Below, piece by piece: positions 25,792 through 34,266 of a stretch of 64,000 nucleotides of DNA (positions within the stretch are counted from its first letter, which is position 1; the number at the start of each line of letters is the position of its first letter). The translations under genes and the position numbers were made by a program. Below the pieces are notes generated by a model. The model did no database searches. It was given only the letters and a program-made list of their open reading frames with translations, and was not told where the DNA came from. Source of the DNA: Clostridia bacterium (GTDB taxonomy: Bacteria; Bacillota; Clostridia; RGIG6154); contig JAGAJK010000034.1 of NCBI GenBank assembly GCA_017626145.1, forward strand, positions 124,001-188,000, written 5' to 3'.

Positions 25792-26028
25792 CATCGGAAA
25801 GCGTAGTGTGCTTTCCGCTAATGGCGTGTACGCGAGGGATGTCCAAGAAAGCGAGCGTGGGCGAAGCTTGATTGGGAACAGCCTACCGCGTGTGACAAAC
25901 AGCACAAACTAGCATCATCGGAAAGCGTAGTGTGCTTTCCGCTAACGCCCTGAGCGTAGCGAAGAAGTGCCCTTGGGGTATGGCGTGTGACAAACAGCAC
26001 AAACTAGCATCATCGGAAAGCGTAGTGT
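25792..26028 (+). repeat. Palindromic and direct repeats between argJ and argB
   Basis: A 29-bp unit that folds as CGGAAAGC-N7-GCTTTCCG occurs at 25792-25820 and 25916-25944, with a truncated third copy at 26011. A 46-bp perfect direct repeat, starting GCGTGTGACAAACAGCACAA, is at 25888-25933 and 25983-26028. No coding frame makes sense. It could act as an mRNA-stability or attenuation element inside the operon, or be a REP-like insertion. Confidence 0.85.
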
Positions 26029-26053
26029 CAGTTGTTTAAGAGAGAGGTTTTAT

Positions 26054-26917
26054 ATGGGAAATCAGATTTCAAACTTACAGAGAGCGGAAGTGCTTACTCA
26101 GGCACTCCCTTATATAAGAAGATACAACGGAAAAGTAGTAGTTGTTAAATACGGCGGTAATGCCATGATTAACGACAGCTTAAAGCAACAGGTTATGGAG
26201 GATATCGTTCTTTTATGGCTTATTGGTGTTAAGGTTGTACTTGTTCATGGCGGCGGCCCTGAAATCAGCGAGCTTATGGCAAAGCTGGGTAAAGAGCCTG
26301 AATTTGTTGACGGCTTAAGAGTTACCGACAAGGAAACAATTGATATTGTTCAGATGGTTCTTGCAGGTAAGGTTAACAAAACACTTGTTAATCTTCTTGA
26401 AACCAAAGGCGGTAAGGCTATGGGTATTTCGGGTATGGACGGCAGACTTATTGAAGCTGAAATAAAGGACGAAAGACTTGGTTACGTCGGCAAGGTAACA
26501 AAGGTTAACATTGACCCTGTTGTGGACTTGCTTGAAAAGGGTTATATCCCCGTTATTTCTACAATCGGTTGCGATAAAGAGGGTAACGCCTACAACATTA
26601 ACGGCGATACTGCGGCGGCTTACATTGCAGGTGCTTTGGGTGCGGAAAGACTGTTTATGATGACGGATATTGCCGGCGTACTCCGTGATAAGGATGACCC
26701 GTCAACACTTATTCCTGAAATTACTGTTGCCCAGGCGGCTGAGCTTCGCAAGCAGGGAATTATTTCAGGCGGTATGATACCTAAGGTTGACTGCTGTGTT
26801 GAGGCAATCGCAAAGGGTGTTTCAAACGTTGTTATTATGGACGGACGTGTTCCTCATTCCATACTTATGGAAACCTTAACCGATGAGGGTGCGGGTACTA
26901 TGGTTAAACTGTCTTAG
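26054..26917 (+). CDS. argB: Acetylglutamate kinase
   Basis: Phosphorylates N-acetylglutamate. 287 residues. Amino-acid kinase fold with Val-Lys-Tyr-Gly-Gly-Asn-Ala (about 32-38), His-Gly-Gly-Gly-Pro-Glu-Ile (about 68-74) and Asn-Ile-Asn-Gly-Asp-Thr-Ala-Ala. The N-terminal helix (about 1-20) is of the type found in arginine-inhibited hexameric enzymes. RBS AGAGAGG 5-7 nt upstream. Confidence 0.96.
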   Translation: MGNQISNLQRAEVLTQALPYIRRYNGKVVVVKYGGNAMINDSLKQQVMEDIVLLWLIGVKVVLVHGGGPEISELMAKLGKEPEFVDGLRVTDKETIDIVQMVLAGKVNKTLVNLLETKGGKAMGISGMDGRLIEAEIKDERLGYVGKVTKVNIDPVVDLLEKGYIPVISTIGCDKEGNAYNINGDTAAAYIAGALGAERLFMMTDIAGVLRDKDDPSTLIPEITVAQAAELRKQGIISGGMIPKVDCCVEAIAKGVSNVVIMDGRVPHSILMETLTDEGAGTMVKLS

Positions 26918-27002
26918 CAGAAAACTGCAGGACTTCGCCTTACTTAAACGGCATATTTAATTATTCAGAATTAAAGATAAAACAGTAAAAGAGTTGAAAG
27001 TA

Positions 27003-28175
27003 ATGAATATAAAAGAAACAGACAAAAAATATGTAGCTAATACCTACAATCGTTTCGATTTGCAGATTACATCCGGAAAAGGCAGTATTGTAAAGGACGA
27101 AACGGGAAAAGAATATATTGATATGGGTTCAGGTATCGGTGTTACCGCATTCGGACTTTGTGACGATGAATGGATTAAGGCGGTAACAGAGCAAATTAAT
27201 ACCGTTCAGCATATGTCAAATCTTTATTATACGGAGCCTTGTGCACGTCTCGCACAGATGCTTTGCGGAAAGACAGGTCTAAAAAAGGTATTCTTCTCCA
27301 ATTCGGGTGCGGAAGCAAACGAATGTGCAATAAAGGTTGCGAGAAAATACGGTGCAGAAAAGAAGGGTTCGGAGTATTCGACAATAGTTACTCTTGAAAA
27401 CAGCTTCCACGGCAGAACTCTTACAACATTAGCGGCAACAGGTCAGGAGCATTACCACGAATTATTTCAGCCTTTGACAGGCGGTTTTGTTCATACTCCT
27501 GCAAATGATCTTGAAGCACTTAAAAGGGTTGTTTCGGAGAATAAGGTTTGCGGAATAATGGTTGAGTGTGTTCAGGGCGAAGGCGGTGTTATCCCTCTTG
27601 AAAAGGACTTTTTAGAGGGTGTTTATCAGCTTTGTCAGAAGGAAGATATCCTTCTTATGATTGACGAGGTTCAGACAGGTAACGGCAGAACAGGAAAATT
27701 ATACGCATATATGAATTATGACGTAAAGCCTGATATCGTTTCAACTGCAAAGGGTATCGGCGGAGGTCTTCCTTTAGGTGCGGCTTTACTTGGCGAAAAG
27801 GTAGAATCCGTTTTAGGCTTTGGTGACCACGGCTCAACCTACGGTGGAAATCCCGTTTGCTGTGCAGGTGCTTTAAGCGTTATTTCTCGTCTTGACGATG
27901 AATTTTTGGCGTCAGTTAAAGCAAAAAGCGAATATATCTTTAACGAATTAAAGGATGCCGAGGGCGTTGAGGCGGTCAGCGGTATGGGTTTAATGGTTGG
28001 TATAAAGACCAAAAGAGCGGCAGGAGATATTGTAAAGGAATGTATAAATAAAGGTGTTCTTTGCCTTACAGCGAAAGATAAGGTTCGACTTCTTCCTGCA
28101 CTTAATATTGATTTTGAAGTTCTCAAAAAAGCAATTGCAATAATTAAGGATTGTTGCAAGGGAAAGGAATGTTAA
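27003..28175 (+). CDS. argD: Acetylornithine aminotransferase
   Basis: PLP-dependent class III transaminase. 390 residues from ATG 27003 (GAAAG just upstream); TTG at 26994 is less likely. Asn-Ser-Gly-Ala-Glu-Ala-Asn-Glu (phosphate loop), Asp-Glu-Val-Gln-Thr-Gly and the PLP lysine in Ser-Thr-Ala-Lys-Gly-Ile-Gly-Gly-Gly are present. Fourth gene of the arg operon; argF starts 2 bp after its stop. Confidence 0.94.
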   Translation: MNIKETDKKYVANTYNRFDLQITSGKGSIVKDETGKEYIDMGSGIGVTAFGLCDDEWIKAVTEQINTVQHMSNLYYTEPCARLAQMLCGKTGLKKVFFSNSGAEANECAIKVARKYGAEKKGSEYSTIVTLENSFHGRTLTTLAATGQEHYHELFQPLTGGFVHTPANDLEALKRVVSENKVCGIMVECVQGEGGVIPLEKDFLEGVYQLCQKEDILLMIDEVQTGNGRTGKLYAYMNYDVKPDIVSTAKGIGGGLPLGAALLGEKVESVLGFGDHGSTYGGNPVCCAGALSVISRLDDEFLASVKAKSEYIFNELKDAEGVEAVSGMGLMVGIKTKRAAGDIVKECINKGVLCLTAKDKVRLLPALNIDFEVLKKAIAIIKDCCKGKEC

Positions 28176-28177
28176 AT

Positions 28178-29173
28178 ATGAAAAACCGCAGTTTTTTAAA
28201 GCTTCTTGATTTTACTCCTGAGGAAATTGATTCTCTTATAACACTTGCTATGCAGTTTAAGGCAAAGAAAAAAGCAGGCATTCCTCACAGACTTTGCGAG
28301 GGAAAGAATATAGCTCTTGTGTTTGAAAAAACAAGCACAAGAACAAGATGTGCTTTTGAAGTAGCAGGTGCTGACCTTGGTATGCACCCTGTATACCTTG
28401 ACCCGTCAGGTTCGCAGATTGGTAAAAAGGAAAGCATTGCAGATACAGCAAGAGTATTGGGCAGAATGTTTGACGGTATTGAATACCGTGGCTTCGGTCA
28501 GGAAATTGTTGAGGATCTGGCAAAATACGCCGGCGTTCCCGTTTGGAACGGTCTTACAAACGAATTCCATCCTACACAGATTCTTGCCGACTTTATGACG
28601 ATTAAAGAACATTTCGGCGACCTTAAGGGAAGAAAGCTTGTTTATATGGGTGATGCCCGTTACAATATGGGTAATTCCTTAATGGTTGGCTGTGCGAAGA
28701 TGGGAATGCACTTTGTTGCCTGCACCAATGAAAAATATTATCCCGACAGCGAGCTGGTTGCACAGTGTCGTAAAATAGCAAAGGAAACAGGTGCAGTTAT
28801 TGAATTTTCTGATGATGCTATCTATGCAACACAAAAGGCAGACGTTATTTATACCGACGTTTGGGTTTCTATGGGTGAACCCGATGAGGTATGGAAGGAA
28901 AGAATCGCAGACCTTACACCTTACAGAGTTACAAAAGCGGTTATGGACAATGCGGGTCCACAGTGCCGTTTTATGCATTGTCTGCCGGCGTTCCACGACC
29001 TTAACACAACAACAGGTAAGCTTATTTACGATAAGTTTGGCATTGACTGTATGGAAGTAACCGACGAGGTTTTCGAAAGCGAACAGTCAATAGTTTTCGA
29101 TGAAGCGGAAAACCGTATGCACACAATAAAGGCTGTAATGGCAGCAACATTGGCAGGAGCAAAGCCTGAATAA
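28178..29173 (+). CDS. argF: Ornithine carbamoyltransferase
   Basis: Makes citrulline from ornithine and carbamoyl phosphate. 331 residues from ATG 28178 (AAAGGAA upstream). Ser-Thr-Arg-Thr-Arg (carbamoyl-phosphate site, about 55-59), [11 protein letters not shown] and His-Cys-Leu-Pro-Ala-Phe (catalytic Cys, about 271) are all present. Last gene of the operon, with a terminator directly after. Confidence 0.96.
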   Translation: MKNRSFLKLLDFTPEEIDSLITLAMQFKAKKKAGIPHRLCEGKNIALVFEKTSTRTRCAFEVAGADLGMHPVYLDPSGSQIGKKESIADTARVLGRMFDGIEYRGFGQEIVEDLAKYAGVPVWNGLTNEFHPTQILADFMTIKEHFGDLKGRKLVYMGDARYNMGNSLMVGCAKMGMHFVACTNEKYYPDSELVAQCRKIAKETGAVIEFSDDAIYATQKADVIYTDVWVSMGEPDEVWKERIADLTPYRVTKAVMDNAGPQCRFMHCLPAFHDLNTTTGKLIYDKFGIDCMEVTDEVFESEQSIVFDEAENRMHTIKAVMAATLAGAKPE

Positions 29174-29187
29174 GAATTGACGATACA

Positions 29188-29225
29188 TTTCTCCGGGTCG
29201 GGTATAAACCAACCCGGAGATTTTG
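29188..29225 (+). terminator. Terminator of the arg operon
   Basis: TCTCCGGGT pairs with ACCCGGAGA across a 13-nt loop, followed by TTTTGT. Confidence 0.85.
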
Positions 29226-29303
29226 TCTTAACCGTGAAAGCTTTTTAAGCTGCAGAGACTTCTGTAAATTTTATCAAACTACCTGTTTTTGCAGTTTTAA
29301 GCC

Positions 29304-29332
29304 TTGACAACAGAACAAAAATATGGTATCAT
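29304..29332 (+). promoter_or_regulatory. tRNA-Leu promoter
   Basis: TTGACA (29304-29309), 17-bp spacer, TATCAT-type -10, about 20 bp before the tRNA. Confidence 0.65.
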
Positions 29333-29352
29333 AACTCTGTTAAACTTAATAT

Positions 29353-29439
29353 GCCGGTGTGTTGGAATTGGTAGACGAGACGGACTCAAAATCCGTTGTC
29401 AGCGATGGCGTGTGGGTTCGAGTCCCACCACCGGCACCA
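29353..29439 (+). tRNA. tRNA-Leu (anticodon CAA)
   Basis: Acceptor arm GCCGGTG (29353-29359) with CACCGGC (29429-29435), discriminator A and encoded CCA (29437-29439). The anticodon stem ACGGA/TCCGT encloses CTCAAAA, anticodon CAA. A long variable arm (class II) and the T-loop TTCGAGT are present. Its 3' 18 bp recur at 31213-31230. Confidence 0.95.
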
Positions 29440-29483
29440 AAAAGAAACGACAATTTTCGACAGAAAGTTGTCGTTTCTTTTTG
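29440..29483 (+). terminator. Terminator after tRNA-Leu
   Basis: AAAAAGAAACGACAA pairs with TTGTCGTTTCTTTTT; perfect stem and T-run, directly after the CCA. Confidence 0.85.
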
Positions 29484-29642
29484 TACTCTTATCTATTCAC
29501 TCTTCTCTCTTCATTTTTCTCTAAAAATTGTCGTTTCCAGATAAGAGATAAAAGAGAATAGAGAAGAGAAAAGGTAGTTTTGCTCTGCAAAACATTGAAT
29601 TGTATATGGATTTATGATATACTATGTATGAGGTGAAAACAC

Positions 29643-29987
29643 ATGGAAAGTCCACTTTTAAATAAATCATTAGAATTTGCCACACAAATTGTTTTATTTT
29701 ATGAAGAATATGCAAAGTCTAAAAGGGATACGACTATTGCAAAACAACTGCTGCGTAGTGCAACGAGTGTCGGTGCAAATATCAATGAAGCAATTTATGG
29801 AAACAGCAAACCAGATTTTATTGCTAAACTACATATTTCATTGAAAGAAGTAAGCGAAAGTATATATTGGCTTACACTTTTAAGAAATACAAAATTATTT
29901 GAATATGATTACGATAATCCCATTAGTCTTGCGGAAGAAATTAAGAGAATGCTTATTTCGTCAATAAATACAGCGAAGAAAAAATAG
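29643..29987 (+). CDS. Four-helix-bundle protein (23S rRNA intervening-sequence type)
   Basis: 114 residues, all-helical. The stretch Gln-Leu-Leu-Arg-Ser-Ala-Thr-Ser-Val-Gly-Ala-Asn-Ile-Asn-Glu-Ala is the signature of the S23/four-helix-bundle family first found in 23S rRNA intervening sequences. Its function is unknown. RBS GAGGTGAAA. It lies in the segment bounded by the two tRNA-Leu 3' ends. Confidence 0.9.
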   Translation: MESPLLNKSLEFATQIVLFYEEYAKSKRDTTIAKQLLRSATSVGANINEAIYGNSKPDFIAKLHISLKEVSESIYWLTLLRNTKLFEYDYDNPISLAEEIKRMLISSINTAKKK

Positions 29988-30075
29988 TAAATAATTCCGA
30001 CAGAACATAGCATTAAATGTGGGGAATATGATAATAAAATCTGGTATAATATTCTCTGAAAGGTGGGAATGATAT

Positions 30076-30990
30076 ATGGATTGGATAAACGGACTTCAAA
30101 AAGCCATTGAATATATCGAAGAACATTTAACCGATAATATAAGCTACGATGAAATTGCAAAACAAAGTTTTTCTTCAACATTTCATTTTCAGAGAGTGTT
30201 TAGTATTCTTTGTGGATACACCCTTGGTGAATATATCAGAAACCGACGATTAAGCTTGGCAGGAAAAGAACTGCTATTGGGTAATCAAAAAATTATCGAT
30301 ATAGCCTTGAAATATGGTTATGACAACCCCGACAGTTTTTCAAGAGCTTTTTTAAAATTTCATGGTGTTAATCCGTCCCAAGTTAAGGGCAAAAATGCGT
30401 CTTTAAAATCCTTTCTGCCGTTAAAACTTAAACTTTCATTGGAGGGTGGAGATAGTATGGATTATAGAGTTGAAGAGAAGGATTGCACGGTATTAGTTGG
30501 ATATAAACAAAGGTTTTGTGGTGTACCGTTTGGAAAACAACGTGCAGAACAAGAAGAAAAAATGTTTACCACAACACGTGCAAAGCAATGGTTGTTAAGA
30601 GGAGCATCGTCAGATTACTATACTGATTACTGCATAATTAATAATATTGATGATAGTGGCTATGATTTTTATATTGCTAATGAGCTAAATGAGTGGACAA
30701 GAGAAAATCTTTATAATAAAGAAGTAACCGGCGTAGATTTTATGTCGGAAATGGGATTCGAGGAAATAATAATTCCTAAACAAAAATATGTAGTGTTTGA
30801 AACAAAACATTGTTGTCATCCAATTGAAGAATATATAAATATTCGACAGGATTTAGTCGCTGATTGGATGCCTTTGTCAGGATATCAGTTTGCGAATAGT
30901 CCTGAACTTGCGTTACTTCACTGGCGACCGATAGCAGATAAAAGTAATAGGTTTGTAGAAATATGGATACCAATTGAAAATGCAAATTAA
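30076..30990 (+). CDS. AraC-family regulator with GyrI-like effector domain
   Basis: 304 residues. The N-terminal AraC DNA-binding domain (about 8-105, two helix-turn-helix motifs, Gly-Tyr-Asp-Asn-Pro-Asp-Ser-Phe-Ser-Arg-Ala-Phe) is joined to a GyrI/Rob-type small-molecule-binding domain (about 130-300). These regulators often sense drugs or toxins. RBS AAAGGTGG. No obvious target gene is beside it. Confidence 0.92.
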   Translation: MDWINGLQKAIEYIEEHLTDNISYDEIAKQSFSSTFHFQRVFSILCGYTLGEYIRNRRLSLAGKELLLGNQKIIDIALKYGYDNPDSFSRAFLKFHGVNPSQVKGKNASLKSFLPLKLKLSLEGGDSMDYRVEEKDCTVLVGYKQRFCGVPFGKQRAEQEEKMFTTTRAKQWLLRGASSDYYTDYCIINNIDDSGYDFYIANELNEWTRENLYNKEVTGVDFMSEMGFEEIIIPKQKYVVFETKHCCHPIEEYINIRQDLVADWMPLSGYQFANSPELALLHWRPIADKSNRFVEIWIPIENAN

Positions 30991-31021
30991 GTTTTAAAAT
31001 ATCTCTATGGTTCTGCTTTTC

Positions 31022-31061
31022 CAAAACAAAAGACTTCGCAAAGCGAGGTCTTTTGTTTTGG
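31022..31061 (+). terminator. Terminator after the AraC-GyrI gene
   Basis: CCAAAACAAAAGAC pairs with GTCTTTTGTTTTGG. Confidence 0.85.
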
Positions 31062-31073
31062 TATAAAAAAGTA

Positions 31074-31230
31074 AGGGACTCGAACCCTGTGAGGGCTGAA
31101 AACGTAAAGAAAAAGTTGCCTGAGGCAAGTTTTTTAGTTTTCAGGTGCGCAGTCGGGTACCGAAATGCGAAGCATTTGGGTCGACAAGCAGGCAAGACGC
31201 CTTGGCGGCTGTGTCCCACCACCGGCACCA
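31074..31230 (+). other. tRNA-derived remnant with 3' end of tRNA-Leu
   Basis: The block contains an inverted T-arm-like piece (GGGACTCGAACCC, 31076-31088), several small hairpins (TTGCCT/AGGCAA; AAATGC/GCATTT) and ends with GTCCCACCACCGGCACCA (31213-31230), identical to the last 18 bp of tRNA-Leu. It is not an intact tRNA. Read as the right attachment-type boundary of a small insertion into tRNA-Leu. Confidence 0.6.
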
Positions 31231-31233
31231 CAT

Positions 31234-31278
31234 AAGACTGACTATTTTAATAGAATAGTTAGTCTTATTTTTTATTCT
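31234..31278 (+). terminator. Terminator after the tRNA-Leu remnant
   Basis: ATAAGACTGACTATT pairs with AATAGTTAGTCTTAT, followed by a T-run. It may be the original tRNA-Leu terminator. Confidence 0.8.
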
Positions 31279-31402
31279 TTGAAAACGTAGTAATGATGCG
31301 ATTTTCAAGGATTTTTTCTTTTTGCGGACTTGTTAGAAAAAACTAAAATACTTATATAAAAATACTATTTCACGGAATTTTTTTAGATTTAAAAAACATA
31401 AA

Positions 31403-31471
31403 CGTTGAATTTTTAGGTAAACGTTGCATTTATGGGTATTCGTTGAATTATTGTATAAAACGTTGAATTTA
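31403..31471 (+). repeat. Four iteron-like direct repeats
   Basis: CGTTGAATT-type units begin at 31403, 31422, 31441 and 31461, a spacing of 19, 19 and 20 bp. The second unit is CGTTGCATT. They lie upstream of the restriction-modification promoter. The rest of 31280-31513 shows no gene. Confidence 0.8.
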
Positions 31472-31513
31472 TGTCACAAAAATTAAAATAATTAGAGGAA
31501 GCAAAATTAAACC

Positions 31514-31542
31514 TTGACATTATCAATCATTTGTTTTATAAT
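31514..31542 (+). promoter_or_regulatory. Promoter for HTH-methyltransferase pair
   Basis: TTGACA (31514-31519), 17-bp spacer, TATAAT (31537-31542). Confidence 0.75.
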
Positions 31543-31574
31543 ATCAATTAATGATGATATATAGGGGGATTAAA

Positions 31575-31787
31575 ATGACGACATCAGAACAAATAAGAGT
31601 GTTATGTGTAAGAACTGGCATAAGTTTATCTGAACTTGCAAGAAGAATAAATCAAACACCTCAAAACTTCAATTCAAAGCTGAAGCGCAATACTGTTACG
31701 CAAGATGAACTAAATCAAATTGCTAAAGCATTGAATGTTACATATGAACAGTATTTTGTATTATCTAATGGCGAACAAGTGAGATGA
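31575..31787 (+). CDS. Cro/C1-type HTH regulator
   Basis: 70 residues from ATG 31575 (AGGGGG upstream). A single XRE helix-turn-helix (Gly-Ile-Ser-Leu-Ser-Glu-Leu-Ala-Arg-Arg-Ile-Asn-Gln-Thr) fills the protein. It overlaps the ATG at 31784 and precedes the methyltransferase, the usual place for a controller of restriction-modification expression. Confidence 0.88.
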   Translation: MTTSEQIRVLCVRTGISLSELARRINQTPQNFNSKLKRNTVTQDELNQIAKALNVTYEQYFVLSNGEQVR

Positions 31788-31801
31788 GAAAGGACTTTAT
31801 T

Positions 31802-33076
31802 ATGACTGAACATAAAATAATATTTGGTGATAGTCGTTCATTAAATCAAATCAAAGATAAATCGGTGCAGTTAATAATAACTTCTCCACCATATTGGCAA
31901 TTGAAGGATTATGGTACAGAGGAACAAATTGGATTTAATGACAGCTACGAAGAATACATAAATAATTTAAATTTAGTATGGAAAGAATGTTATCGAGTTC
32001 TCTCTGATGGTTGCAGGCTATGTATTAACATAGGAGATCAATTTGCTCGTTCTGTATATTATGGTAGATACAAAGTGATACCCATTCGCACGGAAATTAT
32101 TAGATTTTGCGAATCGTTAGGCATGGATTATATGGGCGCAATTATTTGGCAAAAAACTACTACAATGAATACATCAGGTGGCGGAGCTATCATGGGTAGT
32201 TTTCCGCATCCTCGAAATGGTATTTTAAAGATGGATTATGAGTTTATATTACTTTTCAAAAAACTTGGTAATGCACCAAAACCAAGTCCGCAGCAAAAAA
32301 TCGATTCGAAAATGACCAAAGAAGAATGGAGTCAATATTTCTCCTCACATTGGAATTTTAATGGAGTAAAACAACTGGGGCATATCGCTATGTTTCCGGA
32401 AGAATTACCGAAAAGGTTAATTAAAATGTTTTCTTTTGCCGGAGAAACAGTTCTTGATCCTTTTGTAGGTAGTGGTACGACATCATTGGCAGCAAAACAT
32501 TTAGGTAGAAATTCTATAGGATATGAGATCAACAAAGATTTTGCTCCTATTATTAAAGAAAAACTTTGCGACGATCAAATAAGTCTTTACGATGAATCTC
32601 AAGTATTTTTTGCTGAAGATAAAGAAGGTATAAAACACACATTTGAAGATTTGCCATATATATTTCGAGACCCACATAAAATGGATAAAAAAATTGATGT
32701 CAAAAAACTACAATTTGGTTCTAAAATTGATGATAAAGAGCAAAAACGAGAAGAACTTTTTACAGTAAAAAATGTATTGAACGCAAATACTATAGAGCTC
32801 AATAACGGAATTATAGTAAAACTATTAGGTATAAAACCCATATCACAATTTGAAGATAAGGCTATAGAGTTTTTAAAAGAAAAATTTAGAAAAAGAAAAA
32901 TTTTCCTGAAATATGATTCTATAAAATACGATAGTGAAAACAACTTGCTGTGCTATATTTATCTTGATAATAAAACATTCATAAACAATCACCTGGTTAG
33001 AACTGGGTATGTAGATGTTGATACCTTATTTGACTATACGTTCCAAAAGAAATTTTTAAATTCACTTCCTAACTAA
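31802..33076 (+). CDS. Beta-class DNA methyltransferase with SNase-like C-terminal domain
   Basis: 424 residues from ATG 31802 (GAAAGGAC upstream; an ATG at 31784 overlaps the previous stop). Catalytic motif Thr-Ser-Pro-Pro-Tyr-Trp (about 27-32) comes before the AdoMet motif Asp-Pro-Phe-Val-Gly-Ser-Gly-Thr-Thr, the beta order. Ser-Pro-Pro-Tyr favours N4-cytosine methylation. From about residue 310 the tail looks like the staphylococcal-nuclease fold (Leu-Leu-Gly-Ile-Lys, Leu-Val-Arg-Thr-Gly-Tyr-Val). The matching endonuclease converges from the other strand. The tail's activity is unknown. Confidence 0.88.
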   Translation: MTEHKIIFGDSRSLNQIKDKSVQLIITSPPYWQLKDYGTEEQIGFNDSYEEYINNLNLVWKECYRVLSDGCRLCINIGDQFARSVYYGRYKVIPIRTEIIRFCESLGMDYMGAIIWQKTTTMNTSGGGAIMGSFPHPRNGILKMDYEFILLFKKLGNAPKPSPQQKIDSKMTKEEWSQYFSSHWNFNGVKQLGHIAMFPEELPKRLIKMFSFAGETVLDPFVGSGTTSLAAKHLGRNSIGYEINKDFAPIIKEKLCDDQISLYDESQVFFAEDKEGIKHTFEDLPYIFRDPHKMDKKIDVKKLQFGSKIDDKEQKREELFTVKNVLNANTIELNNGIIVKLLGIKPISQFEDKAIEFLKEKFRKRKIFLKYDSIKYDSENNLLCYIYLDNKTFINNHLVRTGYVDVDTLFDYTFQKKFLNSLPN

Positions 33077-33079
33077 AGA

Positions 33080-33108
33080 GCGGGCGGAGGTCTTTACCTC
33101 CGCCCTTA
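33080..33108. terminator. Bidirectional terminator between methyltransferase and endonuclease
   Basis: GGGCGGAGGT (33082-33091) and ACCTCCGCCC (33096-33105) form a 10-bp stem between two convergent genes. Confidence 0.85.
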
Positions 33109-33111
33109 TTA

Positions 33112-33702
33112 TTAATCTTCAACTTCAATTGTAAGACCAGTTTTTTTCTTGGTGTAATATATCATTTTAACATTGATAGATTCTGACAAGCGGTTCATTG
33201 TTCTATATGTATCGGGTTTTACTGAATATGCCACATTGCCGACATACCCATCAATGCCCTGTGATTCCTCTTCCGGCGTAGCTAATCGATAATCTTCGCC
33301 AAGTTTTTGTGCAAGTTTAGAGAGAATCGCTTCTTGAACATATAATCCGTTGTATGTTTTTGTTATAACTAAATCTTCTACCCATTTTCGAACTAACGGC
33401 TTGTTAATAAGTTTTATTGCTTCTTTTAGGTTTTCAACTTGAACGAAAATTTTATCGGTAGCTGTTTCGATTGCATCAGGATGTCTCTCAAAATACCATT
33501 TTCGCCAACCTTGCATCGAAACATTATCGTCTTCGCTTTCGTATTCTGGAAAAAGATCAGAAAGTTGACCAACAACCTTTGGGCGAGTTCCTTGGGCATT
33601 TTGGTTTGCCCAATTAATCAACTGAGAAGTATACTTGGGAAAATCTGGTGTTTCGCTACCATTTAATACAACCAATTCATCATTTTTAATACTAAATTTC
33701 AT
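33112..33702 (-). CDS. Type II restriction endonuclease, MjaI-like
   Basis: 196 residues. The phrases Gln-Gly-Trp-Arg-Lys-Trp-Tyr-x-x-x-x-Pro-Asp-Ala-Ile, Trp-Val-Glu-Asp-Leu-Val-Ile-x-Lys-Thr-Tyr-Asn-Gly-Leu and Gly-Ile-Asp-Gly-x-x-Gly-x-x-x-x-Ser-Val-Lys-Pro match what I remember of the MjaI family, which cuts CTAG. The last phrase holds the Asp and Lys expected of a PD-(D/E)xK site. Its pairing with an N4-type methyltransferase supports this. CTAG specificity is inferred from family only. Confidence 0.75.
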   Translation of the reverse strand: MKFSIKNDELVVLNGSETPDFPKYTSQLINWANQNAQGTRPKVVGQLSDLFPEYESEDDNVSMQGWRKWYFERHPDAIETATDKIFVQVENLKEAIKLINKPLVRKWVEDLVITKTYNGLYVQEAILSKLAQKLGEDYRLATPEEESQGIDGYVGNVAYSVKPDTYRTMNRLSESINVKMIYYTKKKTGLTIEVED

Positions 33703-34016
33703 TATTTTATCCCCCTATAGTTTTTTGTAATAATTCTCTTTCTTTCCTCAATACCAGCACTCCGTGAATCAAGGTTAGCCATATACTCATCATATTCTTG
33801 TTGATTCGAAATAAGATAATACCCTCTATTATTAGCAGCCAAAGGCAAATCATAATTTTTTGCACAATTAAGAATCAGTGCTCTTGTTTGTGCGTGTGTA
33901 TCATCTTCAACTATCCCTATAATGTTTGCAATTTCTAATGATGTAATAGGATTTCTTTTACCATAATGTTGGAGAAGAATATCTTTAATTTGATTAGCAT
34001 CATCATTCCTCCACAA
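33702..34016 (-). CDS. Winged-helix-like protein of the restriction-modification cassette
   Basis: About 105 residues if started at TTG 34016. The start is uncertain because no good RBS is visible, and the frame is open further upstream (ATG around 34046). Residues of the form Thr-Ser-Leu-Glu-Ile-Ala-Asn-Ile-Ile-Gly suggest a winged helix. The tail Ile-Glu-Glu-Arg-Lys-Arg-Ile-Ile-x-x-Asn-Tyr is coiled. Genes like this often accompany restriction operons. It overlaps the HTH gene upstream, and its stop touches the endonuclease start. Confidence 0.7.
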   Translation of the reverse strand: MWRNDDANQIKDILLQHYGKRNPITSLEIANIIGIVEDDTHAQTRALILNCAKNYDLPLAANNRGYYLISNQQEYDEYMANLDSRSAGIEERKRIITKNYRGIK

Positions 34017-34212
34017 ATAATTTATATGTTTCAATTTCAAGTGCATCAGCAATTCTTTGAATGTTTTCAAGAGAAATGCTTCTGCGATAGCACTCAATAG
34101 CACTAATGTAAGTACGATGCATACAGCATTTGTCTGCAAATGCTTCTTGAGAAAGACCTAAAGATGTTCGATATTTTTTTAGGTTGCTTCCGAAAACTTT
34201 TACAATATCCAT
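34003..34212 (-). CDS. Cro/C1-type HTH controller protein
   Basis: 69 residues from ATG 34212, with GGAGGA 8 nt upstream. An XRE domain fills it (Gly-Leu-Ser-Gln-Glu-Ala-Phe-Ala-Asp-Lys-Cys-x-x-His-Arg-Thr-Tyr-Ile-Ser-x-Ile-Glu), like C proteins of restriction systems. First gene of the minus-strand operon with the winged-helix protein and the endonuclease. A palindromic site lies upstream. Confidence 0.88.
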   Translation of the reverse strand: MDIVKVFGSNLKKYRTSLGLSQEAFADKCCMHRTYISAIECYRRSISLENIQRIADALEIETYKLFVEE

Positions 34213-34266
34213 TTTCACGCTCCTCCTACTATAAACATTATAGTCTTTTGAATACAATTAGTCTAC

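Noticed and set aside
25792-26028. Possible CRISPR array
   Set aside because: Only two or three palindromic units, unequal spacers that are themselves repeated, no cas genes.
31053-31235. Reading frame of 60 codons across the tRNA remnant
   Set aside because: It covers tRNA-derived DNA and hairpins, has no RBS and ends in the tRNA 3' end; not a protein gene.
33536-33853. Minus-strand and alternative-frame reading frames over known genes, for example inside pnp, argF and htpG
   Set aside because: They mirror strongly coding genes on the other frame and have no RBS or recognisable domains.
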